DNA of 64,000 nucleotides from Hymenobacter psoromatis. Its GTDB lineage: Bacteria; Bacteroidota; Bacteroidia; Cytophagales; Hymenobacteraceae. The stretch spans positions 3,720,001 to 3,784,000 of the forward strand of contig NZ_JAIFAG010000001.1 in the NCBI RefSeq assembly GCF_020012125.1, in the 5' to 3' direction. Every line of letters starts with the position of its first letter. Position 1 is the stretch's first letter. Position numbers and translations under genes: made by a program. The notes under the pieces are model-generated. The model saw only the letters and a program-made list of their open reading frames with translations, ran no database searches and was not told the origin of the DNA. Positions 45,986 through 57,702 of the stretch are shown in pieces.

Positions 45986-47764
45986 TTGCCGACTGTTTCC
46001 TACCCCCTGCTCATTGCCCTGGCTTGCAGCTTACTAGCCCTGGCGCTAGCCACAATCGCCGCCCGGCGCGCCGACCGCCGCCGGCTGGTGCCGCGCCTGC
46101 TGGCCAGCCTGGCGGCCCCGCTGGCGCTATACTTCACGGCCTACCCGCCCCAACGGTCGGTGCCCGCCGCCCGCGCCGAAGCCATCGTCCTCACCCCTGG
46201 CTACCAGCCCGATACGCTGCGCCAACTGCTGCGCCGGTTGGGGCGGGGCACGCCCGTTTGGGCCTATGGCACGCCGCCGCCCGCCCGCGCCAAGGCGCTG
46301 GGCAGCCTGCTGGCCCTGGCCGAGCAGCGCCCCGCCTTGCGCCGCCTGCACCTGCTGGGCGCGGGCCTACCCCCCGCCGATTTGCCGGCGCTGGGCGCGG
46401 TGCCCGTGGTGCGCCACGCTGGCCCGGAATACGTTGGCTTTGCGGCTGCTAACTGGGCGCGGCAACTCACGCTGGGCCAGCGCTTTGAGGTAGAAGGCGC
46501 GGTGGTAGGCGACGGCCCCGCCTGGGTTAGCCTGCAAGCCGAAGGCGCTGGGCGCGACTCGGTGCGGCTGGCGGCCGGGGGTAGCTTTCACCTCAGCTAC
46601 CAGCCCAGAGTGGCCGGGCTGACGCGCTACGCCGTGGTGCTGCGCCGCGCGGGCAGCGTGGCTACGGAGCCGCTGCCGTTGGAAATCACCACGACGCCCA
46701 AGCCGGCCGTGCTGCTGCTAGCCGCCGTGCCGGGCTTCGAATTTAAATTTTTGAAAAACAGCCTGGTCGCCCAGGGCCGGGCCGTGGCCCTGCGCACCAC
46801 CGTAAGCCGCAGCCTAGTGCAGACCGAATTCGTGAACCAGCCGCCGCAGCCGCTCGACCACCTCACGCCGGCGTTGCTGGCCCGCTACGCCGTGGTGGTG
46901 GCCGATGCCGCCACCCTGGCCGCCCTACCCCCCGGCGAAAGCCAGACGCTGCGCGCCGCCGTGCAGCAGGGCCGCCTGGGCCTGGTGCTGCTCGCCGACC
47001 CTACCCCCCTGCCGGCGGCCGTACCCGCCCGCGCCGACTTTGTAGTGCAGCCGCTGCCGGTGGCCGGGGCCACGGCCCAGCCGCTGGCCTGGCCTGATGC
47101 CCCGGCATCGGTGCGGGCGCTGCTGCCGGCGCGGCTGCGGCCGGGGGCGGCGCTGCGGCCGCTCATCACCGGGCCCGGCGGGGAGCTGGTGGCGGCCGGC
47201 CGGCGCTACGGCCTGGGCGCGGTCGTGGTGTCAGTAGTGCCCGAAACCTTCCGCTGGGCCTTGCAGGGGCAGTCGGCGGCCTACGTCTCCTTTTGGAGCC
47301 AGCTGCTGACGGCCGCCACGCCGCCGCCCGCGCCCGCCGCCACCTGGCAGGTGCTGAGCCGCTGGCCGCATCCGCGCCAGCCCCTCACGCTGCGGCTGGC
47401 CGGGCCGCGCCCTACCCCCCTGCCCACGGCGCAAGCCCTGGCGGGCGGCCACGCCGTGGCCCTGGCCCTGGCCCAGGACACCCGCCTGCCCGAGTGGAGC
47501 ACCGCCGAATACTGGCCCAGCACGGCGGGCTGGCACCAGGTGCGCGGGCCGGGCCGCACGGTGCACAGCTTCTACGTGTACGACTCAGCGGCCTGGCGCG
47601 GGCCTATTTTACGGGAGAATGAGCTGGCGCTGGCTACCCGCGCCGCCAGGGGTAGGGAGCTGCCACTGGCTACCATCCTAGTGCGAGAGCCGTGGCCGGC
47701 GGGCTGGTTTTTCGGGCTGTTTTTGCTGGCAGCGGGCTTTTTGTGGCTAGAAGAGAAGCTGTAG
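45986..47764 (+). CDS. membrane protein with GATase1-like region, last gene of the MoxR/Bat set
   Basis: 592 residues from TTG 45986. Two N-terminal spans (about 5-24 and 36-52) and one C-terminal span (WFFGLFLLAAGFLWL) frame a large periplasmic region. Residues about 240-420 (AVLLLAAVPGFEFKFLKNSL, YAVVVADAATLAAL, GPGGELVAAGRRYGLGAVVV) resemble the glutamine-amidotransferase-like domain seen in membrane proteins of Bat operons, but no catalytic Cys is present. It is therefore likely a structural partner of the DUF4175-like and BatA proteins, although an azoreductase/HxlR pair separates it from them. Function unknown. Confidence 0.7.
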   Translation: MPTVSYPLLIALACSLLALALATIAARRADRRRLVPRLLASLAAPLALYFTAYPPQRSVPAARAEAIVLTPGYQPDTLRQLLRRLGRGTPVWAYGTPPPARAKALGSLLALAEQRPALRRLHLLGAGLPPADLPALGAVPVVRHAGPEYVGFAAANWARQLTLGQRFEVEGAVVGDGPAWVSLQAEGAGRDSVRLAAGGSFHLSYQPRVAGLTRYAVVLRRAGSVATEPLPLEITTTPKPAVLLLAAVPGFEFKFLKNSLVAQGRAVALRTTVSRSLVQTEFVNQPPQPLDHLTPALLARYAVVVADAATLAALPPGESQTLRAAVQQGRLGLVLLADPTPLPAAVPARADFVVQPLPVAGATAQPLAWPDAPASVRALLPARLRPGAALRPLITGPGGELVAAGRRYGLGAVVVSVVPETFRWALQGQSAAYVSFWSQLLTAATPPPAPAATWQVLSRWPHPRQPLTLRLAGPRPTPLPTAQALAGGHAVALALAQDTRLPEWSTAEYWPSTAGWHQVRGPGRTVHSFYVYDSAAWRGPILRENELALATRAARGRELPLATILVREPWPAGWFFGLFLLAAGFLWLEEKL

Positions 47765-47860
47765 CTGCCTAAAGCGCCGCCTGCTTCTGCTTCCTCTGCG
47801 CAAGCCTCAGCGGCTTCTGCGGGCTCAAAACACCAGCGGCTTCACCATCCTTTTAGCTTT

Positions 47861-47897
47861 ATACCGATGACTTAGCGTAAGTCATCGGTATTTTTTT
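47861..47897 (+). terminator. rho-independent terminator
   Basis: ATACCGATGACTTA pairs with TAAGTCATCGGTAT over 14 bp around GCG, followed by TTTTTT. It closes the preceding membrane-protein gene before the sigma-factor unit. Confidence 0.93.
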
Positions 47898-47982
47898 AAG
47901 GCTAATGCAACCGCCGCGCCGGGTGGCCGGTCAAGCCCCCGAACGCCGCCGCTACCGGGCCAGTCGTCGATTAGTATTGCGT

Positions 47983-48561
47983 ATGGCTGTTGCTGTCATT
48001 TCTGAAGCCTTACTGGCGGCGTGCCGCCGGGGTGAGGAAGCGGCGCAGCTGCAACTCTACAACCAGCTGGCCTATGGCCTGATGGGCGTGTGCCTGCGCT
48101 ACTGCCCCAGCCGGATGGAGGCGGAAGACGCACTGCAAAACACGTTTGTCAAAATCTTTACCCGCCTCGACCAGTACCGGGGCGATGGCCCCTTTGAAGC
48201 GTGGGCGCGGCGCATTGCCGTGCACACTGCCCTGCACGCCGTGGAGCAGCACCGCCTGCGCCACCCCACCAGCGGCGGGGCCGCCGACCTTGACGGCTCC
48301 GCCGCCCACCTACCCAGCGCCGACCCGTCGGCCCTCGACCAGCTTGCCGTCGCCGATTTGCTCCGGCACCTAGCGGCCCTACCCCCCGGCTACCGCGCCG
48401 TGCTCAATCTCTACGCCATTGAAGGCTACTCGCATTCCGAAATCGGGCAGCTGCTGGGCATCTCGGAGGGCACGAGCAAGTCGCAGCTGGCTCGCGCCCG
48501 CCAGCTGCTTGCCTCCCGCATCGGTCTGGCTCATTCCAAGCTCTCCTCGTCCTCGTCATGA
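47983..48561 (+). CDS. ECF RNA polymerase sigma factor
   Basis: 192 residues. Region 2 reads LMGVCLRYCPSRMEAEDALQ with NTFVKIFTRLDQYRGDGPFEAWARRIAV, the ECF sigma-2 pattern; region 4 reads LPPGYRAVLNLYAIEGYSHSEIGQLLGIS followed by EGTSKSQLARAR (helix-turn-helix). ATG 47983 begins close to region 2; 26 upstream codons are Arg/Pro-rich and unlikely. The stop overlaps the ATG of the next gene (ATGA), so sigma factor and partner are translationally coupled, the usual sign of an anti-sigma pair. Confidence 0.95.
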   Translation: MAVAVISEALLAACRRGEEAAQLQLYNQLAYGLMGVCLRYCPSRMEAEDALQNTFVKIFTRLDQYRGDGPFEAWARRIAVHTALHAVEQHRLRHPTSGGAADLDGSAAHLPSADPSALDQLAVADLLRHLAALPPGYRAVLNLYAIEGYSHSEIGQLLGISEGTSKSQLARARQLLASRIGLAHSKLSSSSS

Positions 48562-50273
48562 ACGAAAACCCCACCCCTAACCGCCCCGATGATGACGCCA
48601 GCGACCCATTGCTGACCGCATTGCGGCAGCGCCTGGGCGACTACGGCGCGGCCCCGCCGCCGGATGCCTGGGCCGGCATTCGGCAGCGCCTGCCCGCGGC
48701 AGTGGCGGCGCAGCCCTGGTGGCGGCGGCCCCGCCGGCTGCTACCGCTACTGGCCGTGCTGCTGGGGCTGCTGGCCACTACCGGGCTACTCGTGCGCCGG
48801 GCACGGCCAGCCAGCCAACCGCTGGCGGCTGGTACTATAATGGGGAAAACCCGGCCGGCTACTCCGGCTGGCAGCCAGACCACTACCGCTGGCAGCACCA
48901 AATCGCAGCGCGCAATTTCTTCATTAAACACTGATAATCAGAACTTTTCATCTAATCAGAATTCTTCCTCAACCCGCGCTACTGCCAGTTCCCCGGCCAG
49001 GGTAGGAGCCACGCTGCCTTCTTCCCCGCTGGCGAGCCGGGCAGCTAGTGGCAGTCCGGCCAGGCCAACTGACCGGGCTACTTCCCTGGCGCGGCGCGGC
49101 CAGGGCGCTACGCAGAGCCAGCAGGCCACGCAGAAACAGAAGCTATTAATAGTGGCAGGCAGTAGCCGCCGAACCAAGTTCCCTACCCCTCTGCGTGAGG
49201 AGCAGTCGCCAAGTGAAACAACCAGCCGGGGGCCGTTTGCACGGCGTGGGCAATTGGCACGGCGGCTTGCCGCCCAGCCCCGGCCCGCGCGCAGTGCCCT
49301 ACCCCCGCGCGCTGCCCACCACGGCCGGCACCAAGTAGCTTTTGATTCGGAAAAATCTTTGCTGGCACAAAATTCCCGTCTGACGGCTAAACGGCGCAAA
49401 CCTTCCGCCGATAATTTTAGAATAGTTAGAATAGCTAGTACCAGTCAGTCATTGCTTTCGGGACAGAATTCGCGCTCCCAGGTAACAACTGCGGCAAGCA
49501 CAAGCCTATCTCATTCTGGGCAAGCCGTTGATTCTCTTACGCTTGCTAGGACTGTTTTGGGCTTAATGCCGCGCCTGGGGCTGCCCGCGCCCTTGGTGGC
49601 GGGGGCCGACTCGCCGCGCATGCCCTACCCCCCGGTGCGGCGCTGGTCCCTGCTGGCGCTGGCGGGGCCCACGCTCAGCTACCGCACCATCGGCCCCGCC
49701 CCGGTCACTACCACCGGCTACCCCGATTTTGCCCACCTGGAGCGGCCCGCCGCCGGGCTGGGGGCGCAAGTGCAGGCGCGGCGGGTGCTGTCGGGCCGCT
49801 GGGCGCTGGCCGTGGGGGTAGGCTATCAGGAATACGCAACCCGCCTGGCTTTACAGCCCGCCGATTCTGGCTCGGCTCCCATTCACCAGCGCGATACCTA
49901 CCGACTCTTGACGCTGCCCGCGCAGCTGAGCTACGCGCTGGGTGCGCCGCGGGGCCGGCTGGCCAAGGCGCTGCTACTCGGGGCCGAGGTGGGCTGGTAC
50001 CGGGGCGGCCGCAGCACCGAGGGCAGCAACTGCGGCTGCCAGCAGCAGACCTATACCGCCCCGGATAGCCTTTACCGCCCCTGGAGCCTGGCCCTGAGCC
50101 TGGGGCTCGATTTGCGCTACCGCGTGGGCGGCCCGGCCTCGCGCTGGCAGTGGGTGGTGCAGCCCACCGGGCGCTACGTGCTCAGCCCGTTCGTGCGGCC
50201 GGGCGCGGGATTTTCACCGCGCCAACCCTTCAGCCTGGGCCTGCTGACTGGTTTTTCCTGGGATATCCGCTAG
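48558..50273 (+). CDS. anti-sigma-like membrane protein with C-terminal barrel-like domain
   Basis: 571 residues. A short cytoplasmic part with PLLTALRQRLGDYGAAPPPD and AWAGIRQRL resembles the N-terminus of Bacteroidetes proteins coupled to ECF sigma factors. One membrane span follows at about 60-80 (LLPLLAVLLGLLATTGLLV). Residues about 90-330 are a Ser/Thr/Arg-rich, low-complexity linker. The last 220 residues (WSLLALAGPTLSYRTIG to GLLTGFSWDIR) alternate like an outer-membrane barrel domain. It probably anchors the sigma factor; how the barrel-like end fits is unclear. Gene order and overlap support the pairing. Confidence 0.7.
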   Translation: MNENPTPNRPDDDASDPLLTALRQRLGDYGAAPPPDAWAGIRQRLPAAVAAQPWWRRPRRLLPLLAVLLGLLATTGLLVRRARPASQPLAAGTIMGKTRPATPAGSQTTTAGSTKSQRAISSLNTDNQNFSSNQNSSSTRATASSPARVGATLPSSPLASRAASGSPARPTDRATSLARRGQGATQSQQATQKQKLLIVAGSSRRTKFPTPLREEQSPSETTSRGPFARRGQLARRLAAQPRPARSALPPRAAHHGRHQVAFDSEKSLLAQNSRLTAKRRKPSADNFRIVRIASTSQSLLSGQNSRSQVTTAASTSLSHSGQAVDSLTLARTVLGLMPRLGLPAPLVAGADSPRMPYPPVRRWSLLALAGPTLSYRTIGPAPVTTTGYPDFAHLERPAAGLGAQVQARRVLSGRWALAVGVGYQEYATRLALQPADSGSAPIHQRDTYRLLTLPAQLSYALGAPRGRLAKALLLGAEVGWYRGGRSTEGSNCGCQQQTYTAPDSLYRPWSLALSLGLDLRYRVGGPASRWQWVVQPTGRYVLSPFVRPGAGFSPRQPFSLGLLTGFSWDIR

Positions 50274-50341
50274 GGAAGTAGGGCCGGCCGGTAGCTTCAT
50301 TTCGAGCTACTCTCTTTTTTTCCTCCTTTTTTTACTTTTCT

Positions 50342-51313
50342 ATGAAACGCTTTCTTTTGCTCGGCATGGCCGGGCTACTGCTGGCAACTAGCTGCCGCAA
50401 AGACGACCCTATAGCTTGCCAGCCGCCAACGCCGCCCGTCACGCCAGTAGCGCCTTCGCCGCCTACTTCCGACTTGTCACTAGCCGAGTTTACGCGCCGC
50501 TACAGTCCTCGTCCTCAGTATTATGGCTTTAATTTAGGAAACTTCCAGACTGTTAACACTTGGGGAGGTGCAAAACTGACTTTTCCGGCCAATTACTTTA
50601 ACCTACCTAACGGCACACCGGCCCGCGACTCAGCTTTATTGCGGGTTCTGGAGCTATACACCGTGCCGGATATGGTGCTGGCCGATATGCCAACCCGTCC
50701 ATACGGGACTCAAAATCTATTGATTTCAAGTGGCGAATTCAATATTCAGGTGCAGCAACTCACGACGCGACTTGTCCCTAGTAGTAGTGCTTCTTCCTTA
50801 CCCGTACTGCTGGTACCCAAGCTGAGCGGCCAGGATTCTACGCAGCGGCAGCAGCTCTGGCAGCAGCCCGTAACGCAAGGCACGTTGCAAGGGTGGCAAA
50901 CCTCGGCGGCCTACCCGGCAGTCCAAACGATGACGAAGTTCTACCGGGCTACCATCCCGGCCGACTCGGTAGGCTGGTGGAGCATTGCCCACCCTTGGGC
51001 AGCCTACGACACCCCTGACCTACCAACCATAACAATAGCTACTCCAGCCACGACTGCTGGCGAAACGCGAGTGTATGTGCGGCCGGTAGGGGCTACTGGC
51101 CTTTTGCGCCTCGTGCCCACCAGCAACGACGAAACGCACTGGCAGGCTACCCTACCGCTGGGCGCGACTATGCAGATTATTGTCCTTCAGTCTGTTGGTG
51201 GACAGTTATACTTTGGCGCTCAGCAATTTATTGTGCAAAGTGGGAGAGGTCTTACGCCTAACGTCTTCGCTGTGAGTGAGACCGATGCCGTACGGTTTAT
51301 CCGGCAATTATAA
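50342..51313 (+). CDS. lipoprotein of unknown function
   Basis: 323 residues beginning MKRFLLLGMAGLLLATSC with lipobox ATSC and acylated Cys18. The mature protein is mostly beta (YSPRPQYYGFNLGNFQTVNT, FPANYFNL) with no catalytic motif I recognise. It lies 68 bases after the anti-sigma-like gene and is probably in the same unit, so it may be a target or sensor component of that sigma system. Composition is slightly less G+C-rich than the sigma gene. Confidence 0.7.
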   Translation: MKRFLLLGMAGLLLATSCRKDDPIACQPPTPPVTPVAPSPPTSDLSLAEFTRRYSPRPQYYGFNLGNFQTVNTWGGAKLTFPANYFNLPNGTPARDSALLRVLELYTVPDMVLADMPTRPYGTQNLLISSGEFNIQVQQLTTRLVPSSSASSLPVLLVPKLSGQDSTQRQQLWQQPVTQGTLQGWQTSAAYPAVQTMTKFYRATIPADSVGWWSIAHPWAAYDTPDLPTITIATPATTAGETRVYVRPVGATGLLRLVPTSNDETHWQATLPLGATMQIIVLQSVGGQLYFGAQQFIVQSGRGLTPNVFAVSETDAVRFIRQL

Positions 51314-51353
51314 AAATCCTTTGGCAATCTGTTTTTCAGCAACGCTGTTTCTT

Positions 51354-53912
51354 ATGACCATATTTTTGCGTTACCCTACCCTGCTGCTGGCCTTGTAGCT
51401 GGGGCTGCCGCGCCTGCTGCCGGCCCAGGTGCTGGACCCAGCCTTTCACATTCCGGCCATTTACCGGGAGGCTACGGTGAATGACGCGGCCCGGCAAGCG
51501 GATGGCCAGTATGTGGTGGCGGGCACTTTCACGCGGGTAAATGGCTAGCCCATTGCCCACTTGATTCGCCTCGATGCCACAGGTGCGATAGATGCCGGCT
51601 TTCAGCAAAACCTGAGCGGAGCCGCGGTGCAGGCCCGTAAGGTATACCCGCTGGCCAACGGCCAGCTGCTGGTGCTGGGCAACTACTTGGCCGGGGCCAC
51701 GCAGCGCAACAACCTCTTCCGGCTCAACGCCAATGGCACGCTGGACCCGACGTTCACGCTCGCGCCGCTGGGCCCCTACCCCGGCGTGGCCCAGGCCCTG
51801 GCGCAGCCCGACGGCCGCGTGCTGCTGCTAGGCTCCTTTAACAGCAGCAATGCCGAGCTATACCGCCTGCTGCCCGATGGCTCTCGTGACCCCAGCTTCA
51901 CGACAACGCTGCAAACATTTTCGCAAAACCCACAGATGCTTTTGCAGCCCGATGGCAAAATCATCTTGTGCGGAGATTTAAGCCAGGTAAATGGCAACCA
52001 AGCTTTCTTTTTTGCGCGGCTCAATGCCGATGGCAGCACCGACGCCAGCTACCACCCTGCGGCGTACACAAACAACCGACTCTACCTCAATACCATTGCC
52101 CTCGACGCAAACGGGGCACTGCTGGTGGGAGGCGAAGCTATAAATGTGGTAGGTGGCCGGAAGCAAGCCGTTTTTCGCCTTTTGCCAACGGGTGCCCTCG
52201 ACCCAACTTTCGCGCTCGACGCCAGCCTGCTACCCCGCAGTTGCTCGCGCCTGGCCGTGCAGCCTGGTGGCCAAATCGTGGCGCTTTTTGATACTTATGC
52301 ATCTAGCGCCAATGGCACGATAACCAATTATCCCTTTCGCGACCAACTCGTGCGCCTGCTACCCAGCGGTGCCCTCGACCCCACCTTTCAGCCGGGCAGC
52401 GGGCCCGATTTCACGTTAGCTACTATTCGCAGCCAGGCCAACGGCACCCTGCTGACGTGGGGTAGCTTTCACAACTTTGATGGGCAGCGCCGCACGCTGG
52501 CGTTGTTGCAGCCGAGCGGGGCGCTCGACGCCAGCTTTGCTCCGCTGCTGCAAGAGCCTGGCCGCGTGCAAAATATTTTGCGCCAAGCAGATGGCAAGTT
52601 GGTACTCACCGGTGCTTTTAACACTGTAGATGGCCACCTAACTGATTGCGTAGCGCGCTTGCTGCCCACTGGGCAGCCCGACGTGTCCTTCTCTTGGCGG
52701 CAGCCTGCCAGCGCCACCCTAGACCTATCGGCCGCCGCTATTCAAGCCGATGGGCAACTACTGCTAGCTGGCTCCACCGCCTCCTCTAACATTGGCGGCA
52801 GCAATGTGCCGTTCTTTTCACGGCTCACTACTACCGGCACGCCCGACGCCAGTTTTGTCCCGGCCATTACGCTAGGCGGCATTCGGCTACTAGCCGAGCA
52901 AGCTAGTGGGCAAATACTGGTAGGCGGAAGCTTAACGGATGTAGCGGGCAAGACCAACCTTACTCGCCTCACTGCTACGGGCAGCGTGGACCCCAGCTTC
53001 TCGCCACCAGCCAACCAACCGGTTGTTTACAGCGGATTGGTGCAGGCTAATGGCGCTATTGTATGTGCGGTGTCAGCTTCTAACTCCACCAACTACCCCT
53101 ATAGCCAGACTATTGAGCGCCTACTAGCAAATGGCGCACCCGACCCAACCTTTGCTTACTCGCCATTAGCTCCTGCCACCAATATTCACTTGGAAGGTGT
53201 TTTTCAAGTGCCCGCTGCGGGAGGTTACGTAACGAGCGGCGTATTTAGCTCCAACCAAGTACTAGGGCGTCTCACGGCAACTGGCACTAGCGTAGCTGGA
53301 TTTGCTACCCCCTTTCAGTCTATTCCAGGACCCGCAGACCCTGAATCGGGGGTAGCCACGGTGGCAGCGCAGAGCAACGGCCGGCTGCTGGTAGGTGGCC
53401 ACATGCGGCAAAGCTCCATCTCCAGCTTCAGCTCACCCGTCACGGCACTGGCGCGGCTGGAGGCTAACGGCCAGTTGGACCCTTCTTTTTCAACTACATT
53501 CATTGCAAACACTTCCGCTGCCTATGGCTACAATGAAGTGAATAGCGTGGTCGTTCAGCCCGATGGCACCACCTTAGTGGGTGGCTACTTTTCAGCAGCC
53601 GGTGGCCAGCCCGCGACGGGGCTCGTTCGGCTACTGGTCCCTACTCCCTTGGCAACCACCCCAGCCAAGCGTAGCAGTGCCAGCCTGGAGGCTTGGCCCG
53701 TACCGGCGCACGACGTGCTGCACCTGTCACTTACGGCCGCCGCCCGGCCCCAGCAAGTACTGCTACTCAATACCCTTGGTGAAATAGTACTTAACCAGCC
53801 CGCTTCCCGACTAGACCTAACGCTCAACACAGCTGCCCTACCCCCCGGCATGTACCTGCTGCGAGTGGAGTACGCCGACGGCGTAGCCACCCGCACGGTA
53901 GTACTGGAATAG
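51354..53912 (+). pseudogene. delta-60-repeat T9SS surface protein with two in-frame ambers
   Basis: ATG 51354 opens a signal peptide (MTIFLRYPTLLLAL) that meets TAG at codon 15 (51396-51398). The same frame continues with LGLPRLLPAQ-VLDPAFH, the expected signal-peptide end, and meets a second TAG at codon 65 (51546-51548) in VNG-TAG-PIAHLIRLDATG, where repeats normally read VNGQ. After it the frame is open for 788 codons of delta-60 repeats (LDPTF...QPDGRVLLLGSF units) and a type A T9SS sorting tail (LEAWPVPAHDVLHLS to TRTVVLE). No frameshift occurs. It would be an 850-residue secreted repeat protein if both ambers were read as sense. Confidence 0.85.
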
Positions 53913-53926
53913 CTTAAGAGCATTAA

Positions 53927-53958
53927 AAAGCCCCGCCGGACATTCCGGCGGGGCCTTT
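53927..53958. terminator. bidirectional rho-independent terminator
   Basis: GCCCCGCCGGA (53930-53940) and TCCGGCGGGGC (53944-53954) pair perfectly around CAT, flanked by AAA and TTT. It separates the delta-60 gene from convergent rpsJ and ends the ribosomal-protein transcript. Confidence 0.92.
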
Positions 53959-53976
53959 CAAGCTTCTGGGCTAACC

Positions 53977-54282
53977 TCAGACTTTGATTTCCACGTCAAC
54001 GCCGCTGGGCAGTTCCAGCTTCATCAGCGCGTCCACCGTCTTGCTGCTGGTCGAGAAAATGTCCACCAGACGCTTGTAAGTGCAGAGTTGGAATTGCTCC
54101 CGGCTCTTCTTGTTCACGTGGGGCGAGCGCAGCACGGTGTACTTCTCTTTTTCCGTAGGCAGCGGAATGGGGCCGCTCACGATGGCACCGGTCGCCTTCA
54201 CCGCTTTCACGATTTTCTCGGCCGACTTATCGACCAAGTTGTGGTCGTAGCTTTTCAGCTTGATTCTGATTTTCTGGTTCAT
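53977..54282 (-). CDS. rpsJ: 30S ribosomal protein S10
   Basis: 101 residues, full length. [20 protein letters not shown] and [20 protein letters not shown] are the S10/NusE signature; the protein belongs to the small-subunit head and also acts in transcription antitermination with NusB. It follows fusA by 47 bases on the same strand. A terminator lies directly behind it, so rplC and the rest of the S10 operon, which follow rpsJ in many bacteria, are not here. Confidence 0.98.
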   Translation of the reverse strand: MNQKIRIKLKSYDHNLVDKSAEKIVKAVKATGAIVSGPIPLPTEKEKYTVLRSPHVNKKSREQFQLCTYKRLVDIFSTSSKTVDALMKLELPSGVDVEIKV

Positions 54283-54329
54283 GGTTGGAAGAGGCCGATT
54301 GCCTCAGGTTATGACAAGCTGAGAAAAAA

Positions 54330-56468
<2,139 letters not shown>

Positions 56469-56491
56469 TACAGTGAATGATTTAGTGAACA

Positions 56492-56556
56492 AGCGAATGA
56501 GTGAACCGGCTGAACAGTTCCGCTTCCGAAACCACTCACCCATTCACTCATTCGCT
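56492..56556. repeat. inverted repeat between rpsG and fusA
   Basis: AGCGAATGAGTGAA (56492-56505) and TTCACTCATTCGCT (56543-56556) are perfect 14-bp complements with a 37-base spacer. The surrounding bases contain short tandem TCATTC/GAATGA words. It fills the gap between the two genes. Confidence 0.75.
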
Positions 56557-56569
56557 CATTCGCACCTGA

Positions 56570-57037
56570 TTAGAATCGGAAGTGCGAGAAGGCTTTGTTC
56601 GCCTCGGCCATGCGGTGGGTGTCGTCTTTCTTCTTGACGGCAGCACCTTCGCCTTTAGCAGCGGCGATGATTTCGCCGGCCAGCTTGTCCTTCATGGTTT
56701 TTTCGCCGCGGCGACGCGCGTACTGAATCAGCCACTTCGAGCCCACGGCGATGCGGCGGTCGGCGCGCACCTCAATCGGCACCTGGAAAGTAGCGCCACC
56801 TACGCGACGGCTCTTCACCTCTACGGTCGGCATTACGTTGTTCAACGCTTTGCGCCACATTTCGAGGCCGCTTTCCTTGGTGCGGGTTTCTACCTGCTCT
56901 ACGGCATCGTAGAAGATGGTGTAGGCCAGGTTTTTCTTCCCGTCATACATCATGTAGTTGACGAAACGGGTCACGAGCGTCTCCTTGAACTTGGGGTCCG
57001 GCAGGAGAATCCGCTTTTTGGGTTTTGACTTGCGCAT
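56570..57037 (-). CDS. rpsG: 30S ribosomal protein S7
   Basis: 155 residues, normal length. [19 protein letters not shown] and [16 protein letters not shown] are S7 hallmarks; the C-terminus [15 protein letters not shown] is typical. It nucleates assembly of the small-subunit head on 16S rRNA. It lies in the str operon between rpsL and fusA. Confidence 0.98.
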   Translation of the reverse strand: MRKSKPKKRILLPDPKFKETLVTRFVNYMMYDGKKNLAYTIFYDAVEQVETRTKESGLEMWRKALNNVMPTVEVKSRRVGGATFQVPIEVRADRRIAVGSKWLIQYARRRGEKTMKDKLAGEIIAAAKGEGAAVKKKDDTHRMAEANKAFSHFRF

Positions 57038-57046
57038 GGTTTATAT

Positions 57047-57127
57047 AGTTGTCAGTTGTTAGCTGCCAAGTAAAAAGGTGCGGGGCAACTGGTGCCCTAC
57101 CCCCCTTTTACTCAGCAACTGACAACT
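57047..57127. repeat. inverted repeat between rpsL and rpsG
   Basis: AGTTGTCAGTTG (57047-57058) and CAACTGACAACT (57116-57127) are perfect 12-bp complements; inside, GTAAAAAGG can pair with CCTTTTAC. A CCTACCCCCC motif lies in the loop region. Confidence 0.75.
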
Positions 57128-57133
57128 AATAAA

Positions 57134-57565
57134 TTACTTCTTTTTAGCGGGTGCGCCCTTGCCACCTTTACCAGCGGCTGCGGCGGGCTGACCGGGCTTC
57201 GGGCGCTTGGCGCCGTACTTGGAGCGGCGCTGCAAGCGGCCGCTTACCCCAGCCGTGTCGAGGGCACCACGGATGATGTGGTAGCGCACGCCTGGCAGGT
57301 CTTTTACCCGGCCTCCGCGAATGAGCACGATGCTGTGCTCCTGGAGGTTGTGGCCTTCACCGGGAATGTATGCGTTCACTTCCTTACCGTTGGTAAGGCG
57401 CACACGGGCCACTTTGCGCATAGCCGAGTTCGGCTTCTTAGGCGTGGTGGTATACACGCGAGTGCATACGCCCCGACGCTGCGGGCACGAATCAAGAGCG
57501 GGCGACTTTGACTTGGTAGTCAACGCTTCCCGGCCTTTCCGTACTAGTTGGTTGATGGTTGGCAT
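57134..57565 (-). CDS. rpsL: 30S ribosomal protein S12
   Basis: 143 residues. [37 protein letters not shown] and [17 protein letters not shown] are invariant S12 segments; the streptomycin-related lysines in PKKPNS and RVKDLP are wild type. A C-terminal tail of about 20 residues rich in Ala, Gly and Lys extends beyond the usual end, as in other Bacteroidetes. First gene of the str operon, directly behind a strong promoter. Confidence 0.98.
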   Translation of the reverse strand: MPTINQLVRKGREALTTKSKSPALDSCPQRRGVCTRVYTTTPKKPNSAMRKVARVRLTNGKEVNAYIPGEGHNLQEHSIVLIRGGRVKDLPGVRYHIIRGALDTAGVSGRLQRRSKYGAKRPKPGQPAAAAGKGGKGAPAKKK

Positions 57566-57614
57566 TTAGCGATTGGTTGAACAGGAGCCGTTTGCTCCCA
57601 AATTTTCAGGCCTG

Positions 57615-57646
57615 CAAAGGTACGAAATTGGTTTGGCAATAGCAAA
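57615..57646 (-). promoter_or_regulatory. promoter of the str operon (rpsL)
   Basis: On the minus strand TTTG (57646-57643) is followed after 20 bases by TACCTTTG (57622-57615), a full match to the Bacteroidetes TTTG / TAnnTTTG promoter. The start codon of rpsL lies about 50 bases downstream. Confidence 0.78.
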
Positions 57647-57702
57647 CTTCCGGAAAAAGTTAATCTTCTGGTGCTGCCCTACCCCCTGCCATATCCTGAG
57701 CC

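Noticed and set aside
45986..47764. Active glutamine amidotransferase
   Set aside because: The GATase-like region lacks a catalytic Cys, so an enzymatic call is not supported.
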